From Actinoallomurus liliacearum (lineage in GTDB: Bacteria > Actinomycetota > Actinomycetes > Streptosporangiales > Streptosporangiaceae): a stretch of DNA of 64,000 nt. The stretch is taken from the NCBI RefSeq assembly GCF_039542035.1, contig NZ_BAABHJ010000005.1, forward strand, positions 868,001-932,000, written 5' to 3'. Below are positions 27,376 to 36,979 of the stretch, piece by piece. Under the pieces are notes generated by a model. It made no database searches. It saw only the letters and a list, made by a program, of their open reading frames with translations, and was not told where the DNA came from. Both the position numbers and the translations under genes were made by a program. The stretch's first letter is position 1. Each line of letters starts with the position of its first letter.

Positions 27376-27617
27376 GCGAGGGTCACAGGCCGTCTCTCTC
27401 TGTGTGATCGAGTTGACGCGGAGCGTGACTGCTGTAACTCTTGCTCGCAGAGTGGCCTCATCAAGCGCCATTGCCGGCCAGCAGTGGTCGTGCCCCGCGT
27501 CAAGGCCGTCTGGGGTGGCGTGCAGACGGACACGAGGAGCTTGGAGGAGACTCACCGCAGCCAGCGGTCGCCCTTCGGTTCATTCCAACCCCCCAGCCGA
27601 GGAGGCGGTAAAGCACC

Positions 27618-27941
27618 ATGGGAGTCATCGAGGAGATCCAGACCCGGGTCACGACCCTGGAGCGGCGCATGGACGACCATGACACCACGCACACCCGGAT
27701 CGAGCGGCGGCTCGACCAGCTCGCGGGCGACGTGGCCGAGCTCAAAGGCGACGTGGCCGAGCTCAAAGGCGACGTGGCCGAGCTGAAGACGGACATGGCG
27801 CAGGTCAAGGCGAACACTGCGGACCTGGGCGAGATCCGAGCACGGGTCGCGGTCATTCCGGAGCTGATGGCCGGGCAGGTCGAGCTGCGGGAGATGGTCG
27901 CGAAGCTGCTCGCGCGGTCCGAGGCGGGTGGCCGCTCCTGA
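27618..27941 (+). CDS. Small coiled-coil protein with heptad repeats
   Basis: A 107-residue, highly charged protein predicted to be one long coiled coil. Residues 37-57 are three copies of the heptad GDVAELK, encoded by 21-bp repeats of which the first two are base-for-base identical. There is no membrane segment or catalytic motif. GGAGG lies 12 bases before ATG 27618, longer than usual. It resembles short coiled-coil hypothetical proteins common in actinomycetes and phage-derived regions; the function is unknown. Followed by a clear terminator. Confidence 0.7.
   Translation: MGVIEEIQTRVTTLERRMDDHDTTHTRIERRLDQLAGDVAELKGDVAELKGDVAELKTDMAQVKANTADLGEIRARVAVIPELMAGQVELREMVAKLLARSEAGGRS
27726..27788 (+). 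repeat. 21-bp tandem repeat, three copies
   Basis: The unit GGCGACGTGGCCGAGCTCAA plus A occurs at 27726-27746 and 27747-27767 identically, and at 27768-27788 with two changes. Each unit encodes one coiled-coil heptad, so copy-number change would keep the frame. Confidence 0.9.
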
Positions 27942-27962
27942 CGCGGTCTGCCGAACGACGGT

Positions 27963-28001
27963 GAAGGCCGCCGGGTCCCTGAGCGGGATCCGGCGGCCTT
28001 C
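27963..28001. terminator. Hairpin after the coiled-coil gene
   Basis: The outer 12-bp stem GAAGGCCGCCGG/CCGGCGGCCTTC (27963-27974 with 27990-28001) continues with an inner GTCCC/GGGAT pairing around TGAGC. Confidence 0.8.
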
Positions 28002-28100
28002 GCCGTCAGTGCCCGCAATCGGCGCGGGCCGCCGAGGGTCTCGGCGAATCATCCGGCGCGGGCCCACCGCCGTCGTGGGTCCGCGGCCCTCCCGCGTGGG

Positions 28101-28460
28101 TCAGGCCGACCGGCGGGCGCGCCAGGTGAGGTATCCGGCCGTCAGCAGCGGCCCGGCGATCGCGACGAGCAGGAGGGGGACGCCCAGCCAGCCGGGCAGG
28201 GCGGTGCCCGTGCACTGGCCGCCGTGCCGGTGGCCGCCCGCGTCGTCCACGTACACGCATTCCCGGGTCGGGGCGAAGACGACGAGTGCCGCGGCCACGG
28301 CCAGCCCGCCGGGCCAGATCAGCAGCCCGGCGGCCTTGTCACGCAGCGTCCAGCGCGACGAGCCGAGGAGCATCACCGCCCCGATCAGCCAGCCGACCAC
28401 CGGGAGCAGCACTCCTCCGACGAGGAGCAGGAACACCGTTATCGCCTCATACCGCCGCAT
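28101..28460 (-). CDS. Hypothetical membrane protein
   Basis: A 119-residue protein with four hydrophobic segments (about 8-30, 45-63, 88-110 and the end of the chain) and a short loop with two Cys (REC and GQC) and several His between segments 2 and 3. No family recognised. It lies downstream of galK on the same strand, 36 bases away, so it may be cotranscribed. Confidence 0.6.
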   Translation of the reverse strand: MRRYEAITVFLLLVGGVLLPVVGWLIGAVMLLGSSRWTLRDKAAGLLIWPGGLAVAAALVVFAPTRECVYVDDAGGHRHGGQCTGTALPGWLGVPLLLVAIAGPLLTAGYLTWRARRSA

Positions 28461-28496
28461 GCCACCAAGGATGGCGGTGCGGGCGATCCCGGTGTG

Positions 28497-29606
<1,110 letters not shown>

Positions 29607-29617
29607 GATCACCGTGC

Positions 29618-30805
29618 CTATCGTGTGGGCGCTGATCCTATCGGCAGCCCGTCGGGGAAGAGGTCCGCGGTCGCTCGTTCGAGGGCGATGCGGACGGCGC
29701 CGGTGGCGACCGCCTCGTCGCCCAGCGCGGACACCCTGACCTCGGGAGGGGGCGGGCACAGCGCGGCCAGCCGCTCGCGCAGCCCATCGACGATCAGGTC
29801 GCCGGCGCGGGACAGGCCGCCGCCCACGACGACGACGGCGGGATCGACGGCGAGGAGCAGGGCGGCGGTGCCGGTCGCCAGGTCGGCGGTGAACTCGCCG
29901 ACGGCGGCCGTGGCCCGCGCGTCGCCGGACCGGGCGGCCGTGAAGACGGCGGCCAGGTCACGGCTGCCGGGACAGGCGGCCAGCAGGCGGTCCGGCGCGT
30001 CCTCCCAGCCCAGGACGCGCAGCAGGCCGAGCTCGCCGGCGCCGCCCCGGTGCCCGCGGTGGAGGCGGCCGCCGATGAGGACGCCTGCCGCGACGCGGTT
30101 GCCGGCGAGAACGCAGACGGCGTCCTGTACGTCCTGGGCCGCCCCGCGCCAGTGCTCGGCGATGGTCGCGAGGTTGGCGTCGTTCTCCACGAGCATCGGC
30201 ACGCCGGCCCGGGCGGCCCCGGCGGCGGGCGCCTCGGTCTCGGCGAGGGCTGGAGCCGGCATGCCCGCCGCCAGCGCGTGACCGAGGTCCAGGTCGGTCC
30301 AGTCGGGCAGCACGGTGCACAGGGTGACGACGCCGTCCCGGACGACGCCGGGGGTGCCGAGGCCGATGGCGCGCAGGCGGTCCGGCGCGACCCCGCCTTC
30401 GTCGAGGGCGCGGGCGAGGGTGGTGCGCGCGGCCTCGAGGCGTTCGGCGCGGCCGCACTCGGGTTCGACCACGCTGCGGCACACCTGCCGGACCTCGCCC
30501 TCGAGGTCGGCGAGGAAGACGAGGACCTTGTGGACCCCGATGTCGATCCCGGCGACGAATCCCTCCTCGGCGCTGAAACGGAAGCGCCGCGCGGGCCGCC
30601 CGGCGCCGCCGGGCTCGGGCGGCAGTTCGCGGACGATCCGGTCCCGCACGAAGCCCTCGACGACGTCCTCGACGGTCGGGCGGGAGAGCCCGGTCACCGC
30701 GCTGATCTCGGTGAGCGTGCGAGGGCCCTCGGCGTAGAGGGCCGCGAGCACGTCCGTGGAGTTGAGCCGCCGCAGCCGGGACGGGTCGCCGCCTCGTCTC
30801 ACCAT
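29618..30805 (-). CDS. ROK-family transcriptional regulator
   Basis: A 395-residue protein with an N-terminal winged HTH (about 15-65; LTEISAVTGLSRPTVEDVVEGF) and a C-terminal ROK sugar-kinase-like domain (GIDIGVHKVLVFLADLEG, LVENDANLATIAEH). The cysteine zinc cluster usual in ROK proteins (CxCGxxGC) is missing; the matching region is HRGHRGGAGELG. Start ATG follows AAGGGGG. It leads the galK operon and is divergent to the oxidoreductase, with an AT-rich dyad between them. It probably represses the island and is relieved by a sugar. Confidence 0.9.
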   Translation of the reverse strand: MVRRGGDPSRLRRLNSTDVLAALYAEGPRTLTEISAVTGLSRPTVEDVVEGFVRDRIVRELPPEPGGAGRPARRFRFSAEEGFVAGIDIGVHKVLVFLADLEGEVRQVCRSVVEPECGRAERLEAARTTLARALDEGGVAPDRLRAIGLGTPGVVRDGVVTLCTVLPDWTDLDLGHALAAGMPAPALAETEAPAAGAARAGVPMLVENDANLATIAEHWRGAAQDVQDAVCVLAGNRVAAGVLIGGRLHRGHRGGAGELGLLRVLGWEDAPDRLLAACPGSRDLAAVFTAARSGDARATAAVGEFTADLATGTAALLLAVDPAVVVVGGGLSRAGDLIVDGLRERLAALCPPPPEVRVSALGDEAVATGAVRIALERATADLFPDGLPIGSAPTR

Positions 30806-30848
30806 GACCCCCTTGACACCCGCCGCCCGTGCGACGGATCCTCTGCGA

Positions 30849-30871
30849 TATTAAACAACCTTCTATTAATA
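30849..30871. promoter_or_regulatory. AT-rich dyad in the ROK / oxidoreductase divergent gap
   Basis: TATTAA (30849-30854) and TTAATA (30866-30871) form a perfect inverted repeat 11 bases apart in a very AT-rich patch. The nearest start codons are 43 and 14 bases away. Position and composition fit an operator for the ROK regulator. Confidence 0.6.
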
Positions 30872-30885
30872 ACTCGGGGGTGTCG

Positions 30886-32154
30886 ATGCCGGTGACCCTG
30901 GCCCTCGTCGGAGCGGGGATGCGCGGTTCGGACTACGGCCGCCGCGCGGTCCGCGACGGCCGTGCCCGCGTCGTGGCGGTGGCCGATCCCGTCGCCGAGC
31001 GTCGTGAGCGGGCCGCGGCCGAGCACGGGCTCGGGCCGGACCAGGTGTTCACCGACTGGCGTGAGCTGGCGGCGCTGCCCCGGCGGGCCGACGGCGTCAT
31101 CGTCGCCACCCGGGACGGCGAGCACGTCGAGCCCGCCGTCGCCTTCGCCGAACGCGGCTACCACCTGCTGCTCGAGAAGCCGATGGCGCCCACCGAGGCC
31201 GGATCGGCGGCGATCGCGGCGGCCGCCGAGCGCGCCGGGGTGATGCTCGCGGTGTGCCACGTGATGCGCTACTCCGCCTACACCCGCACGTTGAAGGGAC
31301 TGATCGACGCGGGGCGGATCGGCGCCGTCGCCGGCGTGCAGCACCTGGAGCCGATCGGCTGGTGGCACTTCGCCCACTCCTACGTGCGCGGCAACTGGCG
31401 GCGCGCGGACGAGTCCTCCCCGATGCTGCTGGCCAAGTGCTGCCACGACATCGACTGGCTGGCCCACATCATCGGCCGGCCCGCGGTGCGCGTGTCCTCC
31501 TTCGGCGCGCTCACCCACTTCCGGCCCGAGAACCGCCCCGAGGGCGCCGCCGACCGGTGCCTCGACTGCGCGGTGGAGCCGTCCTGCCCGTACTCCGCGC
31601 CGCGCACCTACCTCGGCTTCGTCGGCGACCCGGCGCGGACGCACTGGCCGCTGAGCGCCCTGACCTTCGACCCCTCGCCGGAGGGAGTGCGCGCGGCCCT
31701 GCGCGACGGGCCGTACGGCAGATGCGTGTACGCCTGCGACAACGACGCCGTCGACCAACAGGTCGTCACGATCGAGTACGAGGGCGGGGTGACCGCGTCG
31801 TTCACCGCGAGCGCCTTCACGCCCATGGGGTTCCGCAAGACGCGGATCTTCGGCTCGCACGGGTTCATCGAGGGTGACGGCGTCCGGCTCACGGCCGACG
31901 ACTTCGTCTCCGGCACCCGGGAGGTCATCGAGACCGACGAAGGGGTGGAGGTCTCGCTGGCCGGCGACCACGGCGGGGCGGACCAGGCCCTCGCCGAGGC
32001 GTTCGTGGCCGCACTGGCCACCGGCGACCCGTCGCTGCTCCTCTCGGACGCCCGTACGTCCCTGGCGAGCCACCGGCTCGTATGGGCGGCCGAACGGGCC
32101 CGGCACACCGGCACCGTCGTCTCCCTCCCGGACGGCGCGACCCCCGCCCCCTGA
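30886..32154 (+). CDS. Gfo/Idh/MocA-family oxidoreductase with Cys-rich insert
   Basis: A 422-residue NAD(P)-dependent sugar oxidoreductase. The N-terminal Rossmann domain has LALVGAGMRGSDYGRRAV and EKPMAP (the catalytic-Lys motif EKP, near residue 100); HDIDW matches the active-site Asp/His region. A compact insert with three cysteines (CLDC, then SCPY) around residues 226-238 occurs in a known subset and may bind a metal. ATG 30886 follows GGGGGTG at 5 bases; an upstream Met at 30829 lies in the AT-rich operator. The next gene is the solute-binding lipoprotein, 35 bases away. Confidence 0.85.
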   Translation: MPVTLALVGAGMRGSDYGRRAVRDGRARVVAVADPVAERRERAAAEHGLGPDQVFTDWRELAALPRRADGVIVATRDGEHVEPAVAFAERGYHLLLEKPMAPTEAGSAAIAAAAERAGVMLAVCHVMRYSAYTRTLKGLIDAGRIGAVAGVQHLEPIGWWHFAHSYVRGNWRRADESSPMLLAKCCHDIDWLAHIIGRPAVRVSSFGALTHFRPENRPEGAADRCLDCAVEPSCPYSAPRTYLGFVGDPARTHWPLSALTFDPSPEGVRAALRDGPYGRCVYACDNDAVDQQVVTIEYEGGVTASFTASAFTPMGFRKTRIFGSHGFIEGDGVRLTADDFVSGTREVIETDEGVEVSLAGDHGGADQALAEAFVAALATGDPSLLLSDARTSLASHRLVWAAERARHTGTVVSLPDGATPAP

Positions 32155-32189
32155 CGCCCCAAGCACCCGACCCCACCCGCGGAGTGACC

Positions 32190-33464
32190 ATGAAGCACCG
32201 TTTCCCGCGCCGGAGCCTCCTCGGCGCCGTCCTGGCCCTCGGGCTGTGCGCCTGTGGATCCTCCGGAGGCTCCTCCGGGAGCTCCGGCGACTCGGCCGGC
32301 AGTGGACCCATCACCTGGGCGAGCTTCAAGGAGCCGACCGGCACGCTCCGGAAGGTCGTCGACGGCTGGAACGCCGCGCACCCGGACGCGAAGGTCACGC
32401 TCGTCGACCTGCCCGAGGCGGCCGACGCCCAGCGTCAGCAGCTCGTCCAGAACGCTCAGATCAAGTCGACGGCGTTCGACGTCGTCACGCTGGACGCCGT
32501 CTGGACCGCCGAGTTCGCCGCGAACCAGTGGGTCGAGCCGATCACCGGCCTGGACGCGAGCGGGTTCCTCACCCCGTCACTGCGGACCGGGCAGTACCGC
32601 GGAAAGCTGTACGCCGCGCCGTGGCTCACCGGCGCCGGGCTGCTGTACTACCGGACCGACCTGCTGAAGAAGGCCGGCATCGCCGGGCCGCCGAAGACCT
32701 GGCAGGAGCTCACCGACGACTGCGCCAAGGTGCGGAAGTCGGTCGACATCGGGTGCTACGCCGGGCAGTACGACAAGTACGAAGGTCTCACCGTCAACGT
32801 CACCGAGGCGATCGACAGCGCGGGCGGGCACGTCCTGGACGCCTCCGGACGGCCGGCGTTGAACACGCCGGAGGCCCTCGCCGGACTGCGGTTCCTGACC
32901 GACGGTCTGAAGAACGGCCTGATTCCCAAGGCCGCCCTGACCTACCAGGAGGAGAACGGCCGGCGGGCCTTCGAAGCCGGCGAGCTGCTGTTCCACCGCA
33001 ACTGGGGCTACGTCTACGCCCTGGCCGGCAAGACCGACGGCTCCAGCAAGGTCGCGGGCAGGTTCGACGTGGCGCCGCTGCCCGGGCGCATCGGCCCGGG
33101 CATCTCCACCCTCGGGGGGAACAACGTCGCGATCTCCGCCTTCTCCAAGCACAAGAAGACGGCCCTGGACTTCATCCGGTACGTCACCGGCGCCGAGGCC
33201 GAGAAGACCTTCGGGCTGGGCAGCGCGTACCCGATGTCCCGCCTCGCGCTGTACTCCGACCCCGCGATGGTCAAGGCGCAGCCGTACCTGCCGACGCTGG
33301 CCACCTCCATCCAGAACGCCGTGCCGCGGCCCGAGGCCGTCCGCTACGGCGACGTCACGACCGCGATCCAGGAGGCGGCCTACGCGGCGCTGCGCGGACA
33401 GCAGAGCCCCGAGCAGGCCCTGTCCGGCCTCCAGGCCCAGCTCGGCCCGCTCACCGCCCACTGA
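32190..33464 (+). CDS. ABC-type extracellular sugar-binding lipoprotein (family 1)
   Basis: A 424-residue exported lipoprotein. The signal peptide ends in a lipobox-like LGLCAC, giving a lipidated Cys near residue 20-22, then a Ser/Gly linker. The mature part is a family-1 solute-binding protein (WNAAHPDAKVTLVDLPEAAD, VVTLDAVWTAEFAAN, GLLYYRTDLLKKAG, GGNNVAISAFSKHKKTALDFIRY), typical of maltose or oligosaccharide uptake. GGAG precedes ATG 32190. No permease or ATPase gene accompanies it here, so it must borrow a transporter encoded elsewhere. Probably cotranscribed with the oxidoreductase. Confidence 0.9.
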   Translation: MKHRFPRRSLLGAVLALGLCACGSSGGSSGSSGDSAGSGPITWASFKEPTGTLRKVVDGWNAAHPDAKVTLVDLPEAADAQRQQLVQNAQIKSTAFDVVTLDAVWTAEFAANQWVEPITGLDASGFLTPSLRTGQYRGKLYAAPWLTGAGLLYYRTDLLKKAGIAGPPKTWQELTDDCAKVRKSVDIGCYAGQYDKYEGLTVNVTEAIDSAGGHVLDASGRPALNTPEALAGLRFLTDGLKNGLIPKAALTYQEENGRRAFEAGELLFHRNWGYVYALAGKTDGSSKVAGRFDVAPLPGRIGPGISTLGGNNVAISAFSKHKKTALDFIRYVTGAEAEKTFGLGSAYPMSRLALYSDPAMVKAQPYLPTLATSIQNAVPRPEAVRYGDVTTAIQEAAYAALRGQQSPEQALSGLQAQLGPLTAH

Positions 33465-33500
33465 GGCCCTCCCGGACGGGGCACGCCACGCCCGGAGGAA

Positions 33501-33526
33501 GGCGCCGCTCAGGCCGGAGCGGCGCC
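33501..33526. terminator. Hairpin after the solute-binding protein gene
   Basis: GGCGCCGCTC-AGGCCG-GAGCGGCGCC is a perfect 10-bp stem with a 6-base loop, 36 bases after the stop. It lies between convergent genes. Confidence 0.75.
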
Positions 33527-33569
33527 GCTTCGGGCGCGACGCGCGGCTCCAGCCGGGAGGCGCCGCCAC

Positions 33570-33592
33570 GGCCGGGACGGGTCGTCCCGGCC
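33570..33592. terminator. Hairpin at the galE 3' end
   Basis: GGCCGGGAC-GGGTC-GTCCCGGCC is a perfect 9-bp stem with a 5-base loop that reaches into the galE stop codon. With the preceding hairpin it separates two convergent units. Confidence 0.65.
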
Positions 33593-34539
33593 TACCGCCG
33601 CGCGAACGCCCAGGCGTCCGTGACCATCGCCCGCAGGTCGCGCTCGGGCTTCCAGCCGAGCCGGTCGGAGATCTTGGCGGAGGAGGCGATCAGCACGGCG
33701 GGGTCGCCGGCCCGCCGGGGGCTCTCCACCGCCGGGATCTCGTGCCCGGTGACCTCGCGGCACACGTCGATGACCTCGCGGACCGAGTAGCCCGAGCCGC
33801 TGCCCAGGTTGAAGATCTCGTGCTCGCCCGGCGCGCAGGCGTCGAGGGCCAGCAGGTGCGCCTCGGCCAGGTCGACGACGTGGATGTAGTCGCGGACGCA
33901 GGTGCCGTCCGGCGTCGGATAGTCGGTGCCGAAGACCGCGACCGACTCGCGCTCGCCGAGTGGCACCTTCAGCACGTTCGGGATGATGTGCGTCTCGACC
34001 GTGTGCCGCTCGCCGAACCGCCCGTACGCGCCCGCGACGTTGAAGTAGCGCAGGCTCACCCCGCCGAGGCCGTACATCCGGGCGTACTCCGCCAGCGTCG
34101 TGTCGATCGCCAGCTTCGACGCGCCGTACGGGTTGGTCGGACGAGTCGGGTCGGTCTCCAGGATCGGCGTCCGCTCGGGCTCGCCGTACGTCGCGGCGGT
34201 GGAGGAGAACACGATGCGCGGCGTCCCGTGGGTCCGCATCGCGTCGAGCAGGGCCAGCGACTCACCGAGGTTCTTGTCCCAGTAGAGGCCGGGTTTCTCC
34301 ACCGACTCGCCGACGAGGGACTTGGCCGCGAAGTGCAGCACGCCGTCGAACCCGGCGGCCAGCGTCTCGTGGGCCGCCTCCCGGAGCGTGCCCCGGATGA
34401 GCCGCGCGCCGTCCGGCACGGCGTCGGCGTGGCCGGTCGAGCAGTCGTCCAGCACGACGACCTCGTGCCCGGCCTCCAGCAGCCGGGCCGACACGACGCT
34501 GCCGATGTATCCGGCGCCCCCGGTGACGAGAAGTTTCAT
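33592..34539 (-). CDS. galE: UDP-glucose 4-epimerase
   Basis: A 315-residue NAD-dependent SDR enzyme of the Leloir pathway. It has the NAD loop VTGGAGYIGS (about 5-14), LHFAAKSLV, SSTAATYG with the catalytic Ser/Thr, YGASK with the catalytic Tyr and Lys (about 145-149) and YFNVAGA. ATG 34537-34539 follows TTGGAGGTCAA; the open frame extends to 34677 but the ribosome binding site decides. It supplies UDP-galactose for cell-wall polymers and links to galK nearby. Divergent to the CNNM-like gene. Confidence 0.95.
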   Translation of the reverse strand: MKLLVTGGAGYIGSVVSARLLEAGHEVVVLDDCSTGHADAVPDGARLIRGTLREAAHETLAAGFDGVLHFAAKSLVGESVEKPGLYWDKNLGESLALLDAMRTHGTPRIVFSSTAATYGEPERTPILETDPTRPTNPYGASKLAIDTTLAEYARMYGLGGVSLRYFNVAGAYGRFGERHTVETHIIPNVLKVPLGERESVAVFGTDYPTPDGTCVRDYIHVVDLAEAHLLALDACAPGEHEIFNLGSGSGYSVREVIDVCREVTGHEIPAVESPRRAGDPAVLIASSAKISDRLGWKPERDLRAMVTDAWAFARR

Positions 34540-34624
34540 TTGACCTCCAAGCTTTGCGGGTACGCTTTCAGCTCTAGTCTTTCCGAACAACCCACCTGGA
34601 CATGGACGACCCACATAGTTACAG

Positions 34625-34646
34625 GCGTTTCTCATGAGAGAAACGC
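34625..34646 (+). promoter_or_regulatory. Perfect inverted repeat with the start codon in its loop
   Basis: GCGTTTCTC (34625-34633) and GAGAAACGC (34638-34646) are perfect 9-bp arms around ATGA, whose first three bases are the start codon of the CNNM-like gene. In RNA this would hold the start codon in a tetraloop; in DNA it is an operator-like palindrome. There is no clear Shine-Dalgarno. Confidence 0.7.
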
Positions 34647-35938
34647 TGGTGAGCGCCGCGATCGTCCTCGCGCTCATTCTCGTCGAGGCGCTGTTCGTGG
34701 CCTCCGAAATCGCTCTCGTGTCGCTGCGCGACAGTCAGGTCCGCCGTATGGGCGAGCACGGTCGGCGCGGCACCGCGGTGGCACGGCTCGTCAGCGACCC
34801 CAACCGCTTCCTCGCGGTCGTGCAGATCGGCGTCACGCTGACGGCGCTGCTGTCATCCGCGTACGGCGCGATCACGCTGTCCGAGACCGCCAAGAAGGCC
34901 CTGATCCGAGAAGGCATGTCGGAGGGGCTCGCCGGGTTCATCGGCGTCGTCGGCGTGACCCTGATCATCTCGTACGTCACGCTCGTCATCGGCGAGCTCG
35001 CACCTAAGCGGCTCGGCCTGCAGCGGGCCGAGGGCACCGCGATGATGGTGGCGCCGTTCCTCGATCGGATGGCGAAGGTGTCGCGGCCGGTGATCTGGCT
35101 GCTGTCGAGGTCGACCAACCTCGTCGTGCGGCTGCTCGGCGGCGACCCGGAGACCTCCCGTGAGGCCATCACGGCGGAGGAGATCCGCTCGCTGGTGGCC
35201 GGCACGACGGAGATCGCCCTGGACGAACGGAACCTGATCGAGGAGGTGTTCGACGCCGGGGAGCGCCAGCTGCGCGAGGTGCTGGTGCCCCGCACGGAGG
35301 TGGAGTTCCTCGACGCCTCGACACCGCTGGCGAAGGCCGCGCGCACCACCACCGGCAGCCCGCACTCCCGGTATCCCGTCTACCGCGACTCCCACGACGA
35401 CGTCATCGGGTTCGTGCACGTCCGCGACCTGCTCGATCCGCAGCTCGCGGGCCGGTCCACTCCGGTCGGCGAGCTGGTCCGGCCGGTCCTGTACCTGCCG
35501 GCGAGCAAGCGGGTGCTGGCCGCGCTGTCGGAGATGCGGCGCGAGGGTCACCACCTGGCGATCGTCGTCGACGAGTACGGCGGGACCGCGGGGATCGTCA
35601 CCCTCGAGGACCTGGTCGAGGAGCTCGTCGGGGAGATCCGCGACGAGTACGACGTCGAGGACGCCCACGCCCGTCGCCTGCACGGCGGCGCGCTCGAGGT
35701 CGACGGTTTGCTCAACCTGGACGCGTTCGCCGACGAGACCGGCCTGGAGCTGCCCGAAGGGCCGTACGAGACGGTCGCGGGCTACCTGATGGCCGTTCTC
35801 GGACACCTGCCGCAGGTCGGGGAGAACGTCGAGGTGAACGGTCATCGCCTCACCGTCACCGAGGTGGACGGCCGCCGTGTGTCACGCGTCCGCCTCAGCC
35901 CGCCGCCGACCCCACCGGCGGACACCGAGGAAGCCTGA
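34634..35938 (+). CDS. CNNM/CorC-family transporter-associated protein (hemolysin-like)
   Basis: A 434-residue membrane protein. A CNNM (DUF21) domain with three or four helices spans about 1-190 (VSAAIVLALILVEALFVASEIALVSLR), then a CBS pair (about 205-330; VLVPRTEVEFLD, VDEYGGTAGIVTLEDLVEELVGEI) and a C-terminal CorC_HlyC domain (about 345-425). The family is implicated in magnesium or other cation homeostasis. ATG 34634 sits in the loop of the inverted repeat at 34625-34646. trpS follows after 12 bases on the same strand. Confidence 0.9.
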   Translation: MRETLVSAAIVLALILVEALFVASEIALVSLRDSQVRRMGEHGRRGTAVARLVSDPNRFLAVVQIGVTLTALLSSAYGAITLSETAKKALIREGMSEGLAGFIGVVGVTLIISYVTLVIGELAPKRLGLQRAEGTAMMVAPFLDRMAKVSRPVIWLLSRSTNLVVRLLGGDPETSREAITAEEIRSLVAGTTEIALDERNLIEEVFDAGERQLREVLVPRTEVEFLDASTPLAKAARTTTGSPHSRYPVYRDSHDDVIGFVHVRDLLDPQLAGRSTPVGELVRPVLYLPASKRVLAALSEMRREGHHLAIVVDEYGGTAGIVTLEDLVEELVGEIRDEYDVEDAHARRLHGGALEVDGLLNLDAFADETGLELPEGPYETVAGYLMAVLGHLPQVGENVEVNGHRLTVTEVDGRRVSRVRLSPPPTPPADTEEA

Positions 35939-35950
35939 GAGAATCCAGCT

Positions 35951-36979
35951 ATGCCCATCGAGTCCAGCCCGTCCGCCCCGCGTCCGCGGGTCCTGTCCGG
36001 CATCCAGCCGACCGCCGACTCCTTCCACCTCGGCAACTACCTCGGCGCGCTCCGGCAGTGGGTCGCCCTCCAGGACACCCACGACGCGTTCTACTGCATC
36101 GTCGACCTGCACGCGATCACGGTGGAGACCGACCCGGAGGTGCTGCGGCGGCGCACGCGGGTGGCGGCCGCGCAGCTGTTCGCGATCGGGCTGGACCCGG
36201 AGCGCAGCACGGTGTTCGTGCAGAGCCAGGTGCCCGAGCACGCGGAGCTGCAGTGGGTGCTGTCCTGCATCACCGGGTTCGGCGAGGCCGGCCGGATGAC
36301 GCAGTTCAAGGACAAGTCCGCCAAGCAGGGCGCGTCGAGCACCTCGGTGGGCCTGTTCACGTACCCGATCCTTCAGGCCGCCGACATCCTGCTCTACCAG
36401 GCGGACCAGGTGCCGGTCGGGGAGGACCAGCGGCAGCACCTGGAGCTGACCCGCACGCTCGCGCAGCGGTTCAACCACCGGTTCGGGGAGACCTTCGTCG
36501 CCCCCGAGGCGTACATCCCGAAGGCCGCCGCGAAGATCACCGACCTGCAGGACCCGACGGCGAAGATGAGCAAGTCCTCCTCCTCGCCGCAGGGCATCGT
36601 CGACCTGCTGGACGAGCCGGGCCCGCTGCGCAAGAAGGTCATGCGTGCGGTCACCGACACCGGCACCGAGATCAAGGCCGACGAGGAGAGCAAGCCGGGC
36701 ATCACCAACCTCCTGCGGATCCACTCCGCGCTGTCCGGCACCTCCATCGAGGACCTCGAGCGGCATTTCGAAGGCCAGGGGTACGGCGCGCTGAAGAAGG
36801 AGCTCGCCCAGATCCTCCTGGACACCTTCGTGCCGATCCGGGAGCGCACCGGCAAACTGCTCGCCGACGAGGCGCAACTGGACCGGATGCTCGCGGTCGG
36901 CGCCGACCGCGCCCGCGAGGTGGCCCGCGAGACGATGGAGACGGTCCGCGACCGGGTGGGGTTCCTGGGCCGTGCCTGA
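35951..36979 (+). CDS. trpS: Tryptophanyl-tRNA synthetase
   Basis: A 342-residue class I enzyme charging tRNA-Trp. The HIGH-type motif is HLGN (residues 26-29) and the KMSKS motif is at 205-209. Other signatures include FYCIVDLHAIT and LLYQADQVPVGEDQ. ATG 35951; the following RNA-ligase-like gene starts inside its last codons (GTG 36972), so translation is coupled. The 12-base gap after the CNNM-like gene suggests partial cotranscription. Confidence 0.97.
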   Translation: MPIESSPSAPRPRVLSGIQPTADSFHLGNYLGALRQWVALQDTHDAFYCIVDLHAITVETDPEVLRRRTRVAAAQLFAIGLDPERSTVFVQSQVPEHAELQWVLSCITGFGEAGRMTQFKDKSAKQGASSTSVGLFTYPILQAADILLYQADQVPVGEDQRQHLELTRTLAQRFNHRFGETFVAPEAYIPKAAAKITDLQDPTAKMSKSSSSPQGIVDLLDEPGPLRKKVMRAVTDTGTEIKADEESKPGITNLLRIHSALSGTSIEDLERHFEGQGYGALKKELAQILLDTFVPIRERTGKLLADEAQLDRMLAVGADRAREVARETMETVRDRVGFLGRA

